Positions 48,168 to 61,279 of a stretch of 64,000 nucleotides of DNA are shown piece by piece. The stretch lies in contig NZ_CANMUW010000005.1 of NCBI RefSeq assembly GCF_947501225.1, forward strand, positions 248,001-312,000, in the 5' to 3' direction. A program made the translations under genes and the position numbers. The first letter of the stretch is position 1. Each line of letters begins with the position of its first letter. The DNA is from an uncultured Shewanella sp. GTDB taxonomy: Bacteria > Pseudomonadota > Gammaproteobacteria > Enterobacterales > Shewanellaceae. The notes below the pieces were generated by a model. The model ran no database searches and was not told the origin of the DNA. It saw only the letters and a program-made list of their open reading frames with translations.

Positions 48168-48869
48168 TTAAATGCCCAGTTCATTTAGCAGGTCATCGGC
48201 ATCATCAACCTCTTTATTGGCAGCCTGCGTCCAGGGAGACGGCTCCGCCTTACTCTCATGTTTTTTCCCATGCTCAGCCAGGAGGTCATCGGGATCAAAC
48301 TCATCCTCGGCATCAAACTCATCCAATTTAATGAACTCAGTTTTATCCATAGCAAATTCAAGGTAAAAGATATGATTACTTTGGGTTTTAAACGACACTC
48401 GTCTCGCCACGGCTTCATCTAAGTTCGTATCGATAGAGATGGTAAGCTCTTTATTGATCGTCAGCATTTTAGGCTGACTCTGATTGATAGAGGTTTGAAG
48501 CTGTTTATTCACCTTACTGATAAAATCTCCCAAAATCTGATTCATCAGCTCCCCCATAACATCACCGACTTCATCGGAGGTATGAGAGAAGGCCAGTTCA
48601 GCCTCGGGCATTCCCATCTGCTGCATATATGAACGGTAGATCTCGATAGCTGCAGGGGCCGAAAAGTTAATAACAACGAGACCGGAGAAGCCACCATCAA
48701 AAATTGAGAAACAGCCAAGATCGGGCTTTAAGCAGGTACGGGTAATATTTTGAACCATCGCGGCGTGGGATACCTGACTCGCCGTTGTGCTTGAGAGTAC
48801 GTGCGTCACCGAATGACATAACTTCAATAAAATATCATCGGAGGTAACAACTTGAGGTGATTTATTCAT
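48168..48869 (-). CDS. DUF3334 / CheX-like protein
   Basis: A 233-residue protein that resembles the DUF3334 family of marine gammaproteobacteria. The segment DEVGDVMGELMNQILGDF is CheX/CheC-like (phosphatases of CheY-P), although the exact catalytic residues are not certain. The C-terminal tail is acidic (DEFDAEDEFDPDD) and ends DDADDLLNELGI. The adjacent divergent gene is a methyl-accepting chemotaxis protein, which is consistent with a role near chemotaxis, but this is an inference. The ATG at 48869 is the likely start. Confidence 0.7.
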   Translation of the reverse strand: MNKSPQVVTSDDILLKLCHSVTHVLSSTTASQVSHAAMVQNITRTCLKPDLGCFSIFDGGFSGLVVINFSAPAAIEIYRSYMQQMGMPEAELAFSHTSDEVGDVMGELMNQILGDFISKVNKQLQTSINQSQPKMLTINKELTISIDTNLDEAVARRVSFKTQSNHIFYLEFAMDKTEFIKLDEFDAEDEFDPDDLLAEHGKKHESKAEPSPWTQAANKEVDDADDLLNELGI

Positions 48870-48881
48870 GTGCAGAACCAA

Positions 48882-49221
48882 AAGAAGACAATGTTTAATT
48901 TTGCGCCCAAACGATCAAAAAATCAAAGATAAAACAACATATTAACCACTAGCTAAATAAGGTGTTAACAATAAAAAGCTAACCATCTGTAATATAAGCA
49001 AATAATTGCCCTACACCGGAACATGGAACTTACGTACAACTTAAACCGTTTGTACAGGTAAATTTATATATCTTTAACGAATTTTATATAAATTTTTCCA
49101 TAAGGTGAACAAGGTCTAAAATTTGATAAAAGAGATTAAAACCGCCAACAAATCATTCAATCGAGCCCCCTATCAAGGTATTATTTTACCCGTCGATACG
49201 CCAAATTTAGAAGGGATATCT
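48882..49221. other. Divergent intergenic region
   Basis: About 340 AT-rich bases between the DUF3334 gene and the chemoreceptor gene, expected to contain both promoters. A reading frame continues upstream of the chemoreceptor start to 49123 but has no ribosome-binding site. No other feature is visible. Confidence 0.4.
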
Positions 49222-50859
49222 ATGATAGCCATACTCAGACGTTTCACTATTCTTCACCGTTTGATCTTCATGTTAGCGCTTGCAGCCATTGGCACATTTG
49301 TTTTTGCAAGCTTCTCCATTATTGAGCAGCGAAATAACCTCATCGAACAAAAGTGGGTTCAAAATGATGCTCAGTTAAGTACGGTTCTCAGTGTCATTGA
49401 AGCGCATCGACAGCAGGTAACCAATGGTGAGATATCCCTGGAAGATGCCCAGTCAGAAGCCGCTAATTTAGTCAACAAAATCAATTTTGGTAAAGATGGA
49501 TTCTTTATTCTCCTTAACCAGGATAACCGTATCTTATCCCATGGTGCCTCATCCAAATTTATTGGCCAAAGTTCTGATGTAATACGTGCAGAGGATGGCC
49601 ACATCAGCCTCTCTGATATGGCCAGAGAAGCAAGGGATGATGGCCTTTCCAAAGCAACATTTGCCTTCTCAAACCCGGTATCGGGTATTGTCGAAGAGAA
49701 GATGATGGAAGCAAGATATTACCCTCAGTGGAACTGGACGCTACTCACCGGTGCCTATATGAGTGATATTGACGCAGCAACCTACGATCTACTTCCTGGT
49801 TACCTCGTCATTATGACCCTGATTGCAGCCCCCATTTTTGCTTTTTTCCTAATTCTCAATCACTCCATCAGCACACCTCTTAAGGAGGCTATTGCGGCTA
49901 TGGAGGATATCGCCATGGGCGAAGGTGACCTCACCAAACGCCTGCCGACTAAGGGGGGAGATGAAGTCGTTGAGCTCGCTATCGCCTTCAATCGATTTGT
50001 TGAAAAAATTGGCAACACGGTCGGGCACCTTAAGCCCCTTGGTTCAACGTTAAATCAGGATGCTGACAGGTTATTATTTGCTGTCGAAGAGACCAATGCC
50101 AGCGTAGACAACCTGCATCAGGAGACCAGTAGCGTTGCTACTGCAATCAACCAGATGTTGAGTACGACACAAGAGATGGCCAATAATACTCAACAGGCTG
50201 CTGACTCGGCTTATAGCGTCAAGACTCAGGCTCAACAGAGTAAGGCTATGATGGATCTGACGGTTTCAAATTCAGAGCAACTCGTCGAGGCACTGCAAAC
50301 CGCCGAGTCAATCACCCAAAATCTGGGGGTATCCTCACAACAGATCGGCAGCATTTTGGATGTGATCAGAGGCATTGCTGAACAGACCAACTTACTGGCA
50401 CTCAATGCCGCTATCGAAGCCGCGCGTGCCGGCGCCCATGGTCGAGGCTTTGCCGTTGTAGCAGATGAAGTAAGGGCCCTGGCTACACGAACCCAAGAGT
50501 CCACCAATGAGATCCAAAAGATCATCACAGAGATCCAAACCGGAGTGACTTCGGTTATGGATAGTAACGCCGATACGCAGCAGACCTCGGTTCAACTTCA
50601 ATCTCAAGCCAGAGAAGCCGGAGATGCACTGGGTGAAATACTGGATCTAATCGCCCACATCAGCGACATGAATACTCAACTCGCCAGTGCTACGGAGGAG
50701 CAGTCTCTGGTTACCGAAGAGATCAACCGTAACATATGCAGCATTACCGAGCTCACAGAGGTCTCAGTTCAGGCAAATGAGAGCAACCGCGCAGCCGCCA
50801 TCTCACTGCAGGATATCAGCCAGGGCACAGCGCAGACCCTTAGCCAATTCAAGGTCTGA
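49222..50859 (+). CDS. Methyl-accepting chemotaxis protein with single-Cache sensor
   Basis: A 545-residue chemoreceptor: a first membrane helix (about residues 12-35), a periplasmic sCache_2-type domain of about 150 residues ([20 protein letters not shown]), a second helix (about 190-210), HAMP, then the coiled-coil signalling domain with its hairpin tip around [24 protein letters not shown] signature. The ligand is probably a small organic acid or similar, as for other sCache receptors, but this cannot be read from sequence. AAGGGATATC precedes the ATG at 49222; an upstream TTG at 49123 is unlikely. Confidence 0.92.
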   Translation: MIAILRRFTILHRLIFMLALAAIGTFVFASFSIIEQRNNLIEQKWVQNDAQLSTVLSVIEAHRQQVTNGEISLEDAQSEAANLVNKINFGKDGFFILLNQDNRILSHGASSKFIGQSSDVIRAEDGHISLSDMAREARDDGLSKATFAFSNPVSGIVEEKMMEARYYPQWNWTLLTGAYMSDIDAATYDLLPGYLVIMTLIAAPIFAFFLILNHSISTPLKEAIAAMEDIAMGEGDLTKRLPTKGGDEVVELAIAFNRFVEKIGNTVGHLKPLGSTLNQDADRLLFAVEETNASVDNLHQETSSVATAINQMLSTTQEMANNTQQAADSAYSVKTQAQQSKAMMDLTVSNSEQLVEALQTAESITQNLGVSSQQIGSILDVIRGIAEQTNLLALNAAIEAARAGAHGRGFAVVADEVRALATRTQESTNEIQKIITEIQTGVTSVMDSNADTQQTSVQLQSQAREAGDALGEILDLIAHISDMNTQLASATEEQSLVTEEINRNICSITELTEVSVQANESNRAAAISLQDISQGTAQTLSQFKV

Positions 50860-50877
50860 ATTTCAAATGAGTTAATT

Positions 50878-50902
50878 GGGGACGTTTCGTCCCCATCCTT
50901 TC
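50878..50902 (+). terminator. Terminator after the chemoreceptor gene
   Basis: Hairpin GGGGACG (50878-50884), loop TTT, CGTCCCC (50888-50894), followed by ATCCTTT. Located 18 bases after the stop codon. Confidence 0.55.
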
Positions 50903-50964
50903 AGATAAAGTGTGATAAGCTAGTGCTAAATGATATCCACCCTCAATTTAGGTGACTGTTAGCC

Positions 50965-51351
50965 ATGGCGCGAATGACTCTAGCCGTTCATTCTCAACTC
51001 TATAGCATTCATAGCTTCAGCCCTGACGCTGCGATTGCTCCAGAGATATTTCAACAAGATATGTTTTTTATGGGAAAAACCAAGGATGAGTTATCCGTGG
51101 TCGTCCCGGCCGATCTCCCTCTCGATAGCCTCGAAGAGGAGAGCAACTGGCGCTGCCTTGAAGTGATCGGCCCGCTGGGGTTCTCTATGACGGGTATTCT
51201 TGCGAACGTATCGGGCACTCTGGCCGACGCAGATATCAGTATTTTTGCTATATCGACCTTCGATACCGATTATATCCTTGTTAAGAAAGATAAACTTTCA
51301 GACGCGATATCGGCCCTGAAGAAGAAAAACTACCAGATAACCGAGTATTAA
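50965..51351 (+). CDS. ACT-domain protein
   Basis: A 128-residue protein. The C-terminal half is an ACT domain (SMTGILANVSGTLADADISIFAISTFDTDYILV), a fold that binds small ligands such as amino acids. The whole protein resembles COG3603-type ACT proteins of proteobacteria; the role is unknown. It lies 35 bases upstream of ptsH and may be transcribed with it, which hints at a link between PTS control and amino-acid sensing. Confidence 0.75.
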   Translation: MARMTLAVHSQLYSIHSFSPDAAIAPEIFQQDMFFMGKTKDELSVVVPADLPLDSLEEESNWRCLEVIGPLGFSMTGILANVSGTLADADISIFAISTFDTDYILVKKDKLSDAISALKKKNYQITEY

Positions 51352-51385
51352 ACTCTCTATCCAACCTAATTACGAGTATCAATCT

Positions 51386-51643
51386 ATGTACGAAAAATTG
51401 GTTACTATTACCGCAAAGCACGGTATTCATACCCGTCCGGCCGCGCTGCTGGTCAAAGAGGCCCGTACCTACGACTGTGATGTTCTGGTAGAGTGTAACG
51501 GTAAGCAAGCCAGTGCTAAAAGCCTGTTCAAACTGCAGACATTAGGCCTGTATCATGGCATGACAGTAAGGGTTCTTGCTGAGGGACCTCAGGCAGAACA
51601 GGCTGTTGAGAAAGTATCTGAGTTGTTGGTCACGCTCAGCTAA
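51386..51643 (+). CDS. ptsH: Phosphocarrier protein HPr
   Basis: HPr carries phosphate from enzyme I to sugar-specific enzyme II proteins. The 85-residue protein has the phosphorylated histidine in HGIHTRPAA (His15 region) and NGKQASAKSLFKLQTLGL with the regulatory-serine site (Ser46 equivalent), all of normal length. It precedes ptsI and crr as in other enteric and marine bacteria, but here a gap of about 240 bases separates ptsH from ptsI. Confidence 0.95.
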   Translation: MYEKLVTITAKHGIHTRPAALLVKEARTYDCDVLVECNGKQASAKSLFKLQTLGLYHGMTVRVLAEGPQAEQAVEKVSELLVTLS

Positions 51644-51880
51644 GACCTATCACCCACCTCCTCCGAGAGCGAGCCGATTGTACAGGGCTAATCTCTGTTT
51701 CAGAACCATAAAACCTGGCTCAACAGTTCGACCTCAACTTTTCCAAACAAGCTTCGTCACGACTCATGAACTATTGCAAGATTTATGACTCTCCACTTCG
51801 ATGAGCTAACTGCTTGAATCTTGCACTTTGAAAGAGTTTGCGTATATTACTCTATAACTTGTTTTATACGGGAAGAGAGT

Positions 51881-53581
51881 ATGTCCACGTCGGGAATTGT
51901 AGTTTCATCCGGAGTCGCTTTTGGCCAATCGAGAATATTGCATCAACACAGCTCTGAATTAGACTACCAACTCCTCCCCTTATCCAAAGTTAAAGCGGAA
52001 CAGCTTAAGTTAACAAAAGCCGTTGGACAGCTGCTGCGGCTATTACAATCCGGACTCCACCGTCTCGAAGCAGACAGTGACAATTACCAGCTAATCGAAG
52101 CCGATATGCTGCTACTCGAAGATGAAGAGTTATCGCAGCAACTACTGAGCAGTATCAGCGAACAACAGTTTACCGCAGGTGTCGCGGTAGAGAGGGTGTT
52201 TGCCCAACAGGCAAATCAGATGCTGGCAATGGAAGATCCCTACCTGGCTAACAGAGCCGAAGATGTGCTCTGTCTCGGCAGCCGTTTGATTGCAGCAATA
52301 CATGGCAGCATAGAGCACGATCTGGAAAATCTGACTCATCCCACCATCTTACTCGCCACGGATCTGACTCCCGCCGAGTTTGCGACACTTCCTCTTGATA
52401 AGATCACCGGCATCGTACTCAAAACCGGCGGCTTGACGAGTCATACCGCTATCCTGGCAAGAAGCGCCGGGATCCCGGCGCTACTGAGCTGTGATTTCGA
52501 TGAGAATATGGCTAATGATCAACAGATCGCGCTCGACGCCCTATCGGGTTGTCTGCATGTCAATCCTGACCAGGAGGTTATCAACCGGCTGGAACGGCTC
52601 TGCGCTGAAGACAAGTTGAGAAAGAGCAGGCTGCAAAAGTTTAAAGATCTCCCTACCGAAACCCGCGATAAGCACCGGGTGCCTCTGCTCGCCAATGTCG
52701 GCTGCCTCAGTGAAATCAGCCACCTTTCAGAGGTAGGCGCCGATGGTATCGGATTATTCAGAACCGAATTCATGTTAATGAATGCGGAGCAGATGCCAGA
52801 TGAAGATGTACAGTACGCCCTGTACTGCGATGCAGTGCAACTGTTAAATGGCAAGACTTTTACCATCAGAACGTTCGATATCGGTGCTGACAAAGAACTC
52901 CCCTGCCTCTCCCTCCCCGATGAGACTAACCCGGCGCTGGGGTTTCGTGGAGCAAGGTATTCGCTGGCTCATGTTGACCTGTTTAAAGCCCAGTTAAAGG
53001 CCGTACTGCGCGCCGCTAACCATGGACCTATCAGACTCATGTTTCCTATGATTAATCAGGTTGAAGAGCTGGATGAGCTTTTCGCTTTAATCGAAGAGTG
53101 TAAGGCGGAACTTGTCGATGAGGAGCGAGGCTACGGCGAACTAAACTATGGCATAGTAGTCGAAACACCATCGGCGGTGATGAACCTGGCATCTATGCTA
53201 CCTATGCTGGATTTCATCAGTATTGGCACCAATGATCTGACCCAGTATGCTATGGCAGCAGATCGAACGAATCCGGATTTAACAAAGAGCTACCCCTCCC
53301 TGTCACCATCAATTTTAAAATTGATAAAGATGACCGTTGATACTGCCAAGGATGCCGATATCCCTGTCTCTCTTTGCGGGGAGCTGGCGAGTAACCCGCT
53401 CGTGGCACCAATTTTAATCGGCATGGGAATCGATGAGCTGAGCGTCAATGTAAACTCACTGTTGGAGCTGAAGTCTACCATCTGTGGCCAAAACCTCACC
53501 ACTTACATCCGATGTAGTGAACATGCTTTATCTTTAGAGCGAATAGAGGAGCTAAATCATTACATATCACACTGTTACTAG
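51881..53581 (+). CDS. ptsI: PTS enzyme I (phosphoenolpyruvate-protein phosphotransferase)
   Basis: Takes phosphate from PEP and gives it to HPr. The 566-residue protein has the phosphorylated histidine in GGLTSHTAILARS and the PEP-binding domain with GLFRTEFMLM, FRGARYS and SIGTNDLTQYAMAADR. ATG at 51881 with GGAAGAGAG upstream is the right start; the frame extends 20 codons further without a site. Confidence 0.95.
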   Translation: MSTSGIVVSSGVAFGQSRILHQHSSELDYQLLPLSKVKAEQLKLTKAVGQLLRLLQSGLHRLEADSDNYQLIEADMLLLEDEELSQQLLSSISEQQFTAGVAVERVFAQQANQMLAMEDPYLANRAEDVLCLGSRLIAAIHGSIEHDLENLTHPTILLATDLTPAEFATLPLDKITGIVLKTGGLTSHTAILARSAGIPALLSCDFDENMANDQQIALDALSGCLHVNPDQEVINRLERLCAEDKLRKSRLQKFKDLPTETRDKHRVPLLANVGCLSEISHLSEVGADGIGLFRTEFMLMNAEQMPDEDVQYALYCDAVQLLNGKTFTIRTFDIGADKELPCLSLPDETNPALGFRGARYSLAHVDLFKAQLKAVLRAANHGPIRLMFPMINQVEELDELFALIEECKAELVDEERGYGELNYGIVVETPSAVMNLASMLPMLDFISIGTNDLTQYAMAADRTNPDLTKSYPSLSPSILKLIKMTVDTAKDADIPVSLCGELASNPLVAPILIGMGIDELSVNVNSLLELKSTICGQNLTTYIRCSEHALSLERIEELNHYISHCY

Positions 53582-53651
53582 GTAAAATTATTCAGTATGC
53601 TAATGGTAATAAGAATTACAATGAAAACAGTATTTGTACTGGGGGATTAAT

Positions 53652-54161
53652 ATGGGATTTTTAAGCCGTATAAGACGTCTGATGTCGGGCCAAACTAACC
53701 TGGTTGGCGGAATTGATGTTTATGCTCCCGTATCAGGTGAAATCGTGCCGATAGAGAAAGTGCCCGATGTCGTATTTGCTGAAAAAATTGTGGGAGACGG
53801 TCTGGCCATAAAACCCAAGGGAAGTCAGATCCTTGCCCCAGTTGACGGCACCATAGGAAAAATATTCGAAACCAATCATGCGTTCAGTATCGAATCCCCA
53901 CAGGGGCTGGAGTTGTTTGTTCATTTTGGTGTAGGTACCGTCGAGCTTCGTGGAAATGGCTTTAAGCGACTCGCCGAGGAGGGACAGGTAGTCAAGGTAG
54001 GTGAGCCTATCCTTGAGTTCGATCTGGCATACCTCAAGGAGCAGGTGGAGAGCCTGCTTACTCCTGTTGTACTGGCGAATATGGAAGATATTCGTACCCT
54101 GGACAAACGACAAGGCTCCATAGAAGCCGGCAAAGATGTGATCTTCTCGGTAGAACTCTGA
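53652..54161 (+). CDS. crr: PTS glucose-specific EIIA component
   Basis: A 169-residue cytoplasmic EIIA(Glc). It accepts phosphate on the histidine in LFVHFGVGTV, with the other active-site histidine in TNHAFSIES. In enteric bacteria it also regulates adenylate cyclase and inducer exclusion. GGGGGATTAAT precedes the ATG at 53652. It follows ptsI by 70 bases. Confidence 0.95.
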   Translation: MGFLSRIRRLMSGQTNLVGGIDVYAPVSGEIVPIEKVPDVVFAEKIVGDGLAIKPKGSQILAPVDGTIGKIFETNHAFSIESPQGLELFVHFGVGTVELRGNGFKRLAEEGQVVKVGEPILEFDLAYLKEQVESLLTPVVLANMEDIRTLDKRQGSIEAGKDVIFSVEL

Positions 54162-54168
54162 CTCATAA

Positions 54169-54201
54169 GGCGGTTTATACAGGTTAACCCGATAAATCGC
54201 C
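54169..54201 (+). terminator. Possible terminator after crr
   Basis: Hairpin with arms GGCGGTTTAT (54169-54178) and ATAAATCGCC (54192-54201), an inner GGTTAACC palindrome, beginning 7 bases after the crr stop codon. No T run follows, so its strength is unclear. Confidence 0.4.
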
Positions 54202-54394
54202 CTCCCATCGTCCCCGCCTCAATGCATCGCAGCCATGTTAACGAACACTTAAACTCTTCATCTGTTCATGAAAAAAGTTCAACCATTCACTCTTTCAAAA
54301 CTTGAGAGATCCGGGATGCGGTGACACAATGCATGGACAATAACGACATTCACCTACCTGGCGTAATCAACACGCCCTCATCGGAGAAAACACC

Positions 54395-54739
54395 TTGACG
54401 CTTTTCGGTATTAAAAATTGTGATACGGTCAAAAAGGCCCGTAAATGGATCGAAGCCAACGACCTTAATATTCCTTTCCATGATTTTCGCGTTGACGGCC
54501 TGACTCAAGATCAGCTGACAAGCTGGGTGGCCAGCCTGGGTTGGGAGCCACTGTTTAACAAGCGTAGCACCAGTTACAGAAATCTCAGCGATGAGGATAA
54601 GAGCGATATCGATGAAACCAAGGCTATCGAACTGATGTTGGCAAATCCCACCTTGATTAAAAGGCCGGTATTGGTCTCTGACGATATGGTGATGGTTGGC
54701 TTTAAAGAAGCCGATTATAAAGCGTGGTTCAAGATATGA
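54395..54739 (+). CDS. yffB: ArsC/Spx-family reductase-like protein (YffB)
   Basis: A 114-residue thioredoxin-fold protein of the ArsC family. It begins [18 protein letters not shown]; the cysteine in KNCD is the conserved one, and RPVLV near the end fits. In E. coli yffB lies next to dapE as here. The start is TTG at 54395 (GGAG upstream). The ATG of dapE overlaps its stop codon. The function is poorly known. Confidence 0.88.
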   Translation: MTLFGIKNCDTVKKARKWIEANDLNIPFHDFRVDGLTQDQLTSWVASLGWEPLFNKRSTSYRNLSDEDKSDIDETKAIELMLANPTLIKRPVLVSDDMVMVGFKEADYKAWFKI

Positions 54740-55866
54740 ATCAAGACGTATTAACCCTGGCACAGGAACTCATCTCTCGCCCCTCGGTGACGCCATTGGA
54801 TGAGGGCTGTCAGGAGCTGATGGGAGAGAGACTTAGCGCTAAAGGGTTCGACATCGAATCTATGGTGTTTGAAGATACCACCAACATGTGGGCAAGACGT
54901 GGCAAGGATGGACCCGTGTTCTGCTTTGCCGGTCACACTGACGTCGTTCCTGTTGGCGACCTCAACCGCTGGCATACTCCCCCGTTCGATCCCGTCGTTA
55001 TCGATGGGTATCTGCACGGACGCGGCGCGGCCGATATGAAAGGCTCACTGGCAGCCATGTTGGTTGCCACCGAGCGCTTCGTAGATAAACACCCGGATCA
55101 TAACGGCTCAATCGCTTTCCTTATCACCAGTGATGAAGAGGGCCCTTTCATCAACGGAACGACCCGGGTCATCGACACACTTGAGGCCCGTAACGAGAAG
55201 ATCACCTGGGCATTAGTCGGTGAACCTTCATCCACCCATAAGTTAGGGGATATCGTAAAAAATGGCCGCAGAGGCAGCCTGACCGGTAACTTAACGGTTC
55301 ACGGCACTCAGGGGCATGTCGCGTATCCACACCTTGCAGACAACCCTATTCATAAGGCTGCTTCGGCTCTCGATGAACTGGCCAGAATGAAATGGGACAA
55401 TGGCAATGAATTTTTCCCGCCGACCAGTTTTCAGATAGCAAATATCAATGCGGGTACCGGAGCATCGAACGTCATTCCTGGATCGTTAGAGGTGATGTTC
55501 AACTTTCGCTACTCTACCGAACTGACAGCCGAAGAGTTAATCAAGCGAGTTCTCAACATCTTAGATGCCCATGGCCTGGATTACGACATTAACTGGGTCT
55601 TCAATGGTCTTCCCTTCCTTACCGGAGAGGGACCGCTGCTCGATGCCACACGGGAAGCTGTAAAACAGGTGACCGGCACAGATACGGATCCGCAAACGAC
55701 AGGCGGCACGTCTGATGGCCGATTCATCGCCCCCACCGGTGCCCATGTCATCGAACTCGGCCCGGTCAACGCAACCATTCATAAGGTTAATGAGTGTGTC
55801 AGTGTGTCGGATCTGGAGCAACTTGCACTCTGTTATGAACTCATTTTGGAAAAGCTACTTTGTTAA
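54736..55866 (+). CDS. dapE: Succinyl-diaminopimelate desuccinylase
   Basis: Removes succinate from N-succinyl-LL-diaminopimelate in lysine and peptidoglycan synthesis. The 376-residue M20 metallopeptidase has the metal motif [18 protein letters not shown], and the catalytic TSDEEGPF segment. GGTSDGRF and the ending are also family-typical. ATG at 54736 overlaps the yffB stop as ATGA. It is part of a chain yffB-dapE-M15 peptidase. Confidence 0.95.
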   Translation: MNQDVLTLAQELISRPSVTPLDEGCQELMGERLSAKGFDIESMVFEDTTNMWARRGKDGPVFCFAGHTDVVPVGDLNRWHTPPFDPVVIDGYLHGRGAADMKGSLAAMLVATERFVDKHPDHNGSIAFLITSDEEGPFINGTTRVIDTLEARNEKITWALVGEPSSTHKLGDIVKNGRRGSLTGNLTVHGTQGHVAYPHLADNPIHKAASALDELARMKWDNGNEFFPPTSFQIANINAGTGASNVIPGSLEVMFNFRYSTELTAEELIKRVLNILDAHGLDYDINWVFNGLPFLTGEGPLLDATREAVKQVTGTDTDPQTTGGTSDGRFIAPTGAHVIELGPVNATIHKVNECVSVSDLEQLALCYELILEKLLC

Positions 55867-56543
55867 CGCACACGACATCGGCTTATGGCCTGAGTAGTTC
55901 ACACCTTGTGGATTACAAGGGCCAGCTTCTGGAAAAAGAGACAGCTAAGGCGCTAAAGAGAATGGTGCTTGCTGCCGAGCAAGCCGGCATTAAACTCAGA
56001 GTATGCTCTGCATACAGAGATTTCTCCAGACAATTAAAGATATGGAACGGTAAAGCCCTGGGAGAGAGGCCGCTGCTCGACAGTAACTCAGTTCCTGTCG
56101 ACCGAAATAATAAAAGTGATGCGCAGCTACTGGAGCTCATCCTACTGTGGTCGGCACTGCCGGGAACTTCCCGGCATCACTGGGGGACGGATATCGATGT
56201 TTTTGATGAAAACACAATTGAACCGAACCGGTTACAACTCATTCCGTCCGAATACGCCGCCGGCGGCCCCTGTGCAAAATTGCATACCTGGCTTGTCGAG
56301 CACGCCGCCGAGTTTGGTTTCTTTTTTCCGTTTCAGTCTGGCTTAAGTGGGGTCAGTGCCGAACCTTGGCATCTGAGTTATCACCCGGTGTCGACTCAAA
56401 TCCTTGAATCTTTTGATATCAAGACACTAAAGCACATTATCAACGAATCAGAGATCGAACTTAAAGCCGAGATCATGAAGAGAATTGACGCACTTGTTGA
56501 TGAGTACGTCTACACTATTGCACCTCCTCCCGATCAACTATAA
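55860..56543 (+). CDS. M15 family D-alanyl-D-alanine carboxypeptidase-like protein
   Basis: A 227-residue VanY-type zinc peptidase domain. Zinc ligands: [12 protein letters not shown] (His and Asp) and EPWHLSYHP (His). No signal peptide is obvious, so it may stay in the cytoplasm or act on peptides there. The start is TTG at 55860, overlapping the end of dapE by 7 bases, which suggests coupling to peptidoglycan precursor metabolism. Confidence 0.8.
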   Translation: MLTHTTSAYGLSSSHLVDYKGQLLEKETAKALKRMVLAAEQAGIKLRVCSAYRDFSRQLKIWNGKALGERPLLDSNSVPVDRNNKSDAQLLELILLWSALPGTSRHHWGTDIDVFDENTIEPNRLQLIPSEYAAGGPCAKLHTWLVEHAAEFGFFFPFQSGLSGVSAEPWHLSYHPVSTQILESFDIKTLKHIINESEIELKAEIMKRIDALVDEYVYTIAPPPDQL

Positions 56544-56588
56544 TTAAATATAATATTTATTAATCAGAATTTTATCACAGCAGGAAAT

Positions 56589-57425
56589 ATGAATTTTTCT
56601 TCTTTTAGAAACCAGATAACGGTAGACAACAGACTCCTTAGCTATCTCGATATCGGCGAGGGACCGGTACTCCTGTTCGGTCATAGTTACCTTTGGGACT
56701 CACAGATGTGGGCTCCACAAATTGCCCACCTCTCAAAAAGCTACCGCTGTATTGTCCCCGATCTATGGGGGCATGGGAGCTCAGATCCGATACCTGACAG
56801 TACCCACTCATTGCAACATATTGCCGATCAGATGTTGACCCTCATGGATGCGCTTCAGATAGAGAGTTTTTCGGTAATAGGTCTCTCCGTAGGTGGCATG
56901 TGGGGCGCCGAGTTGGCGTTGAAAGCCCCGAGCCGGGTGAGTACTCTGGTCATGATGGGCTGCTTTATCGGCTATGAGCCTGAGGTATCCAGGACTAAGT
57001 ATTACAATATGCTGGATATCATCAAGGCCAGTAATGGGGTACCGGCACCGTTAATCGAACAGATAGCCCCACTCTTCTTTGCTAAGGATGCCTCAGAAAA
57101 TACGCCGGAGCTCTTCGCTCACTTCAAGCACTCACTAGCCGAGTTAAAACCTGAACAGGTAGAAACGCTTTTCCGGCTAGGTAAGATCATCTTCGGAAGA
57201 CGCGATACTATGGAGGAGATAGAGCAGCTGACACTCCCCTGCCTGATAATGACAGGTGTCGAAGATAGCGTACGTCCTGTACTGGAGGGATATCTGATGC
57301 ATGATGCTATCGATGGCAGTGAATATATCCATATTCCCAATGCCGGACACATCTCCAGCCTGGAGCAGCCTGAGTTTATCAATGAACAGCTGTCAAACTT
57401 CCTCAATAAACACCTCAAGCCCTAA
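56589..57425 (+). CDS. Alpha/beta hydrolase
   Basis: A 278-residue serine hydrolase. The nucleophile elbow is GLSVGG (Ser), the oxyanion region FGHSYLWDSQMW and the catalytic histidine in NAGHISSLEQP. The acid is probably the Asp in GVEDSV. The substrate is unknown. AGCAGGAAAT precedes the ATG. Confidence 0.88.
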   Translation: MNFSSFRNQITVDNRLLSYLDIGEGPVLLFGHSYLWDSQMWAPQIAHLSKSYRCIVPDLWGHGSSDPIPDSTHSLQHIADQMLTLMDALQIESFSVIGLSVGGMWGAELALKAPSRVSTLVMMGCFIGYEPEVSRTKYYNMLDIIKASNGVPAPLIEQIAPLFFAKDASENTPELFAHFKHSLAELKPEQVETLFRLGKIIFGRRDTMEEIEQLTLPCLIMTGVEDSVRPVLEGYLMHDAIDGSEYIHIPNAGHISSLEQPEFINEQLSNFLNKHLKP

Positions 57426-57448
57426 ACACTACTAAGCTCTGAATATGG

Positions 57449-57472
57449 GTGAGTCATGGATCTATGACTCAC
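57449..57472 (+). terminator. Terminator of the alpha/beta hydrolase gene
   Basis: Hairpin GTGAGTCAT (57449-57457), loop GGATCT, ATGACTCAC (57464-57472), followed by TCTTTGG. About 25 bases after the stop codon. Confidence 0.55.
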
Positions 57473-57722
57473 TCTTTGGCTCAAAGAGCCAATTTCAGAT
57501 AGATTCTTTTCATATGTTTCCCGGTTAACGCCATTACATATATCCTATCGACGCTTAAGCAGAACTTAACTTGGTGTCGGGTCATATAACATTCGGGTAA
57601 AAAGATTAATACTTAATTAATAATTATTAGGTATTTTACTGAATAGACCACCCGAGGGGGATTTCAATGCTATTATCAATCTGCAGCAAGGAATACCCTT
57701 AATAACTGAATTGTTGAGAAAA

Positions 57723-58337
57723 ATGAAAATACTAACTCCCCTTTTTGAGAATAATCGCCGCTGGGCCGAACGTATCGTTAAAGAGAAACCAGGCTTTTTT
57801 GAACAACTAGCGACTCAACAAAACCCTGAATATCTATGGATAGGTTGTTCTGACAGCCGCGTTCCCTCAAACCAGATCATCGATCTGATGCCCGGTGAAG
57901 TTTTTGTACACCGAAATATCGCCAATATGGTGATCCACACAGATCTGAACTGCCTGTCGGTGCTGCAATACGCCGTTGAGGTACTTAAAGTTAAACATAT
58001 CATGGTTGTCGGCCACTATGGCTGTGGTGGCGTTAAGGCGTCTATGGGCAGCGATAGACTCGGGCTCATCGACAACTGGCTTGGTCATATCAGAGATATT
58101 CATCGCCTTCACAGTGATGAACTTGATAAGCTGGAAGGTGAAGAGAAGTTTGATCGACTATGCGAACTCAATGTTATCGAGCAGGTAGGTAATGTCAGCA
58201 GTACCAACATAGTACAGGAAGCTTGGGCCAGAGGGGAGAATGTGTCTGTTCATGGCTGGATCTACAGTATCGAAAACGGACTTCTTTCAGATCTCGATGT
58301 CACAGTCGATAACGATAAGTTTAAGCCTAGAGCATAA
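57723..58337 (+). CDS. can: Beta-class carbonic anhydrase
   Basis: Interconverts CO2 and bicarbonate. The 204-residue protein has zinc ligands in GCSDSRVP (Cys, Asp) and GHYGCGGV (His, Cys), plus the conserved RNIANMV. Length is normal. The ATG at 57723 is preferred to an in-frame TTG at 57711. It stands alone. Confidence 0.93.
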   Translation: MKILTPLFENNRRWAERIVKEKPGFFEQLATQQNPEYLWIGCSDSRVPSNQIIDLMPGEVFVHRNIANMVIHTDLNCLSVLQYAVEVLKVKHIMVVGHYGCGGVKASMGSDRLGLIDNWLGHIRDIHRLHSDELDKLEGEEKFDRLCELNVIEQVGNVSSTNIVQEAWARGENVSVHGWIYSIENGLLSDLDVTVDNDKFKPRA

Positions 58338-58408
58338 GTGGGGCGAGTGAGCTCGCTCGTCACTGCCGCCTCTGGCTTCACCTCCGGTGACTTCTAAATT
58401 GTCAGAAA

Positions 58409-58444
58409 TTAAGGCCCTAAACTCTACGGATTTAAGGGCCTTTA
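58409..58444 (+). terminator. Terminator after can
   Basis: Hairpin TTAAGGCCCTAAA ... TTTAAGGGCCTTTA with a one-base bulge, about 70 bases after the stop codon, ending in a weak T run. Confidence 0.5.
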
Positions 58445-58544
58445 GTACACGCTTTATACTATCATCGAAAAAAAATCCGAAATAAGCTAAATAATGCTTA
58501 ATAAACATCGCAGTTTTCCACCTATCCCAGTTATAATCCTCTAG

Positions 58545-61199
<2,655 letters not shown>

Positions 61200-61210
61200 T
61201 CACTTGCTAT

Positions 61211-61235
61211 AGAAGGGCTCATATCGAGCCCTTCT
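61211..61235 (+). terminator. Hairpin after kdnB
   Basis: Arms AGAAGGGCTC (61211-61220) and GAGCCCTTCT (61226-61235), 5-base loop, 11 bases after the stop codon. No T run follows, so it may be a weak terminator or attenuator before kdsB. Confidence 0.45.
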
Positions 61236-61279
61236 CTACCAGTAACCCTTTCGATTAGAATACTCTTTTCGATGAGTAC

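Noticed and set aside
51813..51844. A sequence upstream of ptsI resembling the right end of the kdnA-kdnB MITE-like element (TTGCACTTTG...GCGTAT)
   Set aside because: It differs at several positions and no matching left end is visible within 300 bases, so a second copy is not supported.
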